Made by a program: the position numbers and the translations under genes. From an uncultured Clostridia bacterium (GTDB lineage: Bacteria; Bacillota; Clostridia; Oscillospirales; Acutalibacteraceae), in assembly GCA_945868935.1 (NCBI GenBank), contig CAMBNE010000068.1, positions 1 to 6,053 of the forward strand: a stretch of DNA of 6,053 nt, in the 5' to 3' direction. The notes under the pieces are model-generated. The model made no database searches. It saw only the letters and a program-made list of their open reading frames with translations, and had not been told where the DNA came from. Below are positions 5,046 through 6,053 of the stretch, piece after piece (positions within the stretch are counted from its first letter, which is position 1; the number at the start of each line of letters is the position of its first letter).

Positions 5046-6053
5046 TTAATACAAAGTATTATCGTTTTTATTTCCGAATTGTTCCGACACAAGATTGCAT
5101 ATATAATCTCTGTCATACATTCTGTTAGCGGTCAGATAAATATCGGGCGTCAGACCGTTGTCAATGTCCTGTAAGCTTCCGTTTTTAACTGATACGAGCT
5201 GATTGTTTGAAGAAATTAGCATAAACGAACCTGTTGCGGTAGCAACAACTCCTATACAACATGCACCGCCGCCGCTTTGCTGTCCCAAAGCAAGAACATT
5301 TGCATCATTGTATTTAATGTTGCATGGGAAGAGGTTGCCGCAGGAGAATGATACATCTGATGTGATTAAGGCAATGTTTTTGCCGAGCTCTTTGATTGAC
5401 TTATCGTTTTCATCAATTTTTCCGTCTAAATTCAGGTCACATTCAACAACATTCTGATGAAGTGCGTTTGTAATCGGATTAAAAACGGATATGTTTGAAG
5501 AACCTAATACGGCGTAAATTGCATATGAACAAGCCATGGAGTCACCGCCTGAATTGCACGAAAGGTCAATAACGACATTTTTTACATCGCTGTCCTCGTT
5601 TTTAAGTTTTTCAAGTGAATAGCTGAACAATTCAATTGTGTCGGAAAGGTCCGATTCTTTATTATCATTATTATAATACAAATCCTTTGATTTTGCCGTA
5701 AAGCCATCAAAGGTTATAAAGACAGTATCTCCCCGACGTTCATAAGGCTCAACCTCGCCGAGAATAGAGCTTCGTGTTGCTGTTTTAGCTCTAAATCTTC
5801 TGTATCTGTCTATATAAGTTTTGCTGTTTGCAGTCGGTTCGTCTTGTATATTGTATTTTTCTCTGTCGAAATACGGCGAACAGCAAGCATATGTGCTGTG
5901 AAAATCAGCAAAGCACGCAGTTGAAAGCTGTAAATTTGCCTTGTCTATTCTGTATACATTTCCTGACAGATATTCTTTCTTTAAGCCCATTCTGTTTAGG
6001 TAACTGTCAAAATCCTTGATGTTATGAGTGTCTTTAAGACCGTAGCGCAAATC
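5046..6053 (-). CDS. S41-peptidase-like protein, paralogue of the dockerin gene, 5'-truncated by the window edge
   Basis: The frame stays open to the window edge, and its first visible residues (DLRYGLK) align with residue 331 of the neighbouring dockerin protein, so the real start lies beyond the window. Of the protein, 335 residues are visible. They follow the paralogue almost without gaps: ADFHS, VEPYERR, VFITFDGFTAKS, VVIDLSCNSGG, the EF-hand-like loop DLNLDGKIDEND, SDVSFSCGN with the candidate nucleophile Ser (codon at 5343-5345), GQQSGGGAC and DNGLTPDI. By eye roughly two thirds of residues agree in the last 120. It shares the lack of the classical S41 lysine and also keeps several cysteines. 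The C-terminus is longer by a short NKNDNTLY tail. Whether it too has a signal peptide and a dockerin cannot be seen. It ends at its own terminator. Function is probably like that of its neighbour: extracytoplasmic, calcium-binding, peptidase-like, not demonstrated. Confidence 0.88.
   Translation of the reverse strand, partial: DLRYGLKDTHNIKDFDSYLNRMGLKKEYLSGNVYRIDKANLQLSTACFADFHSTYACCSPYFDREKYNIQDEPTANSKTYIDRYRRFRAKTATRSSILGEVEPYERRGDTVFITFDGFTAKSKDLYYNNDNKESDLSDTIELFSYSLEKLKNEDSDVKNVVIDLSCNSGGDSMACSYAIYAVLGSSNISVFNPITNALHQNVVECDLNLDGKIDENDKSIKELGKNIALITSDVSFSCGNLFPCNIKYNDANVLALGQQSGGGACCIGVVATATGSFMLISSNNQLVSVKNGSLQDIDNGLTPDIYLTANRMYDRDYICNLVSEQFGNKNDNTLY

Overview
The window looks like part of a chromosome from a low-to-moderate GC Clostridia bacterium of the Ruminococcus/Oscillospiraceae type. 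The evidence is a type I dockerin module of the ruminococcal style fused behind a signal peptide, strong AAAGGGAG-type ribosome binding sites, and simple intrinsic terminators. The species cannot be named from the sequence alone.

Layout. (1) 1-1062, plus strand: the 3' part of an alkaline phosphatase gene, closed by an intrinsic terminator at 1072-1110. (2) 1111-1232: a short leader holding a perfect 8-bp inverted repeat. (3) 1233-2722, plus strand: a two-gene unit made of a HAD-family phosphatase and, 17 nt later, a class I SAM-dependent methyltransferase. (4) 2721-2855, plus strand: not empty spacer but apparently the decayed 3' end of a glycerophosphodiester phosphodiesterase gene, interrupted by an in-frame TAG. 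(5) 2860-2897: a 13-bp hairpin with T-runs on both strands that separates convergent transcription. (6) 2915-4888, minus strand: an exported dockerin protein with an S41-peptidase-like C-terminal domain, with its own promoter (4920-4948) and ribosome binding site. (7) 5002-5027: a minus-strand terminator. (8) 5046-6053, minus strand: a second, related S41-like gene whose 5' half lies outside the window.

How the parts relate. The two S41-like genes are tandem paralogues, but each appears to be a separate transcription unit because a terminator and a promoter lie between them. They are probably cell-surface or secreted proteins. Their S41 fold keeps the serine of the active site but not the usual lysine, and it carries an internal EF-hand-like calcium loop just before that serine. 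The plus-strand genes have a loose phosphate theme (alkaline phosphatase, HAD phosphatase, phosphodiesterase remnant), but no regulatory site was found that joins them. The most distinctive points are the alkaline phosphatase lacking a canonical zinc-ligand histidine, the phosphodiesterase remnant, and the unusual S41/EF-hand architecture shared by the paralogues. No RNA genes, CRISPR arrays, insertion sequences or integrases were seen.
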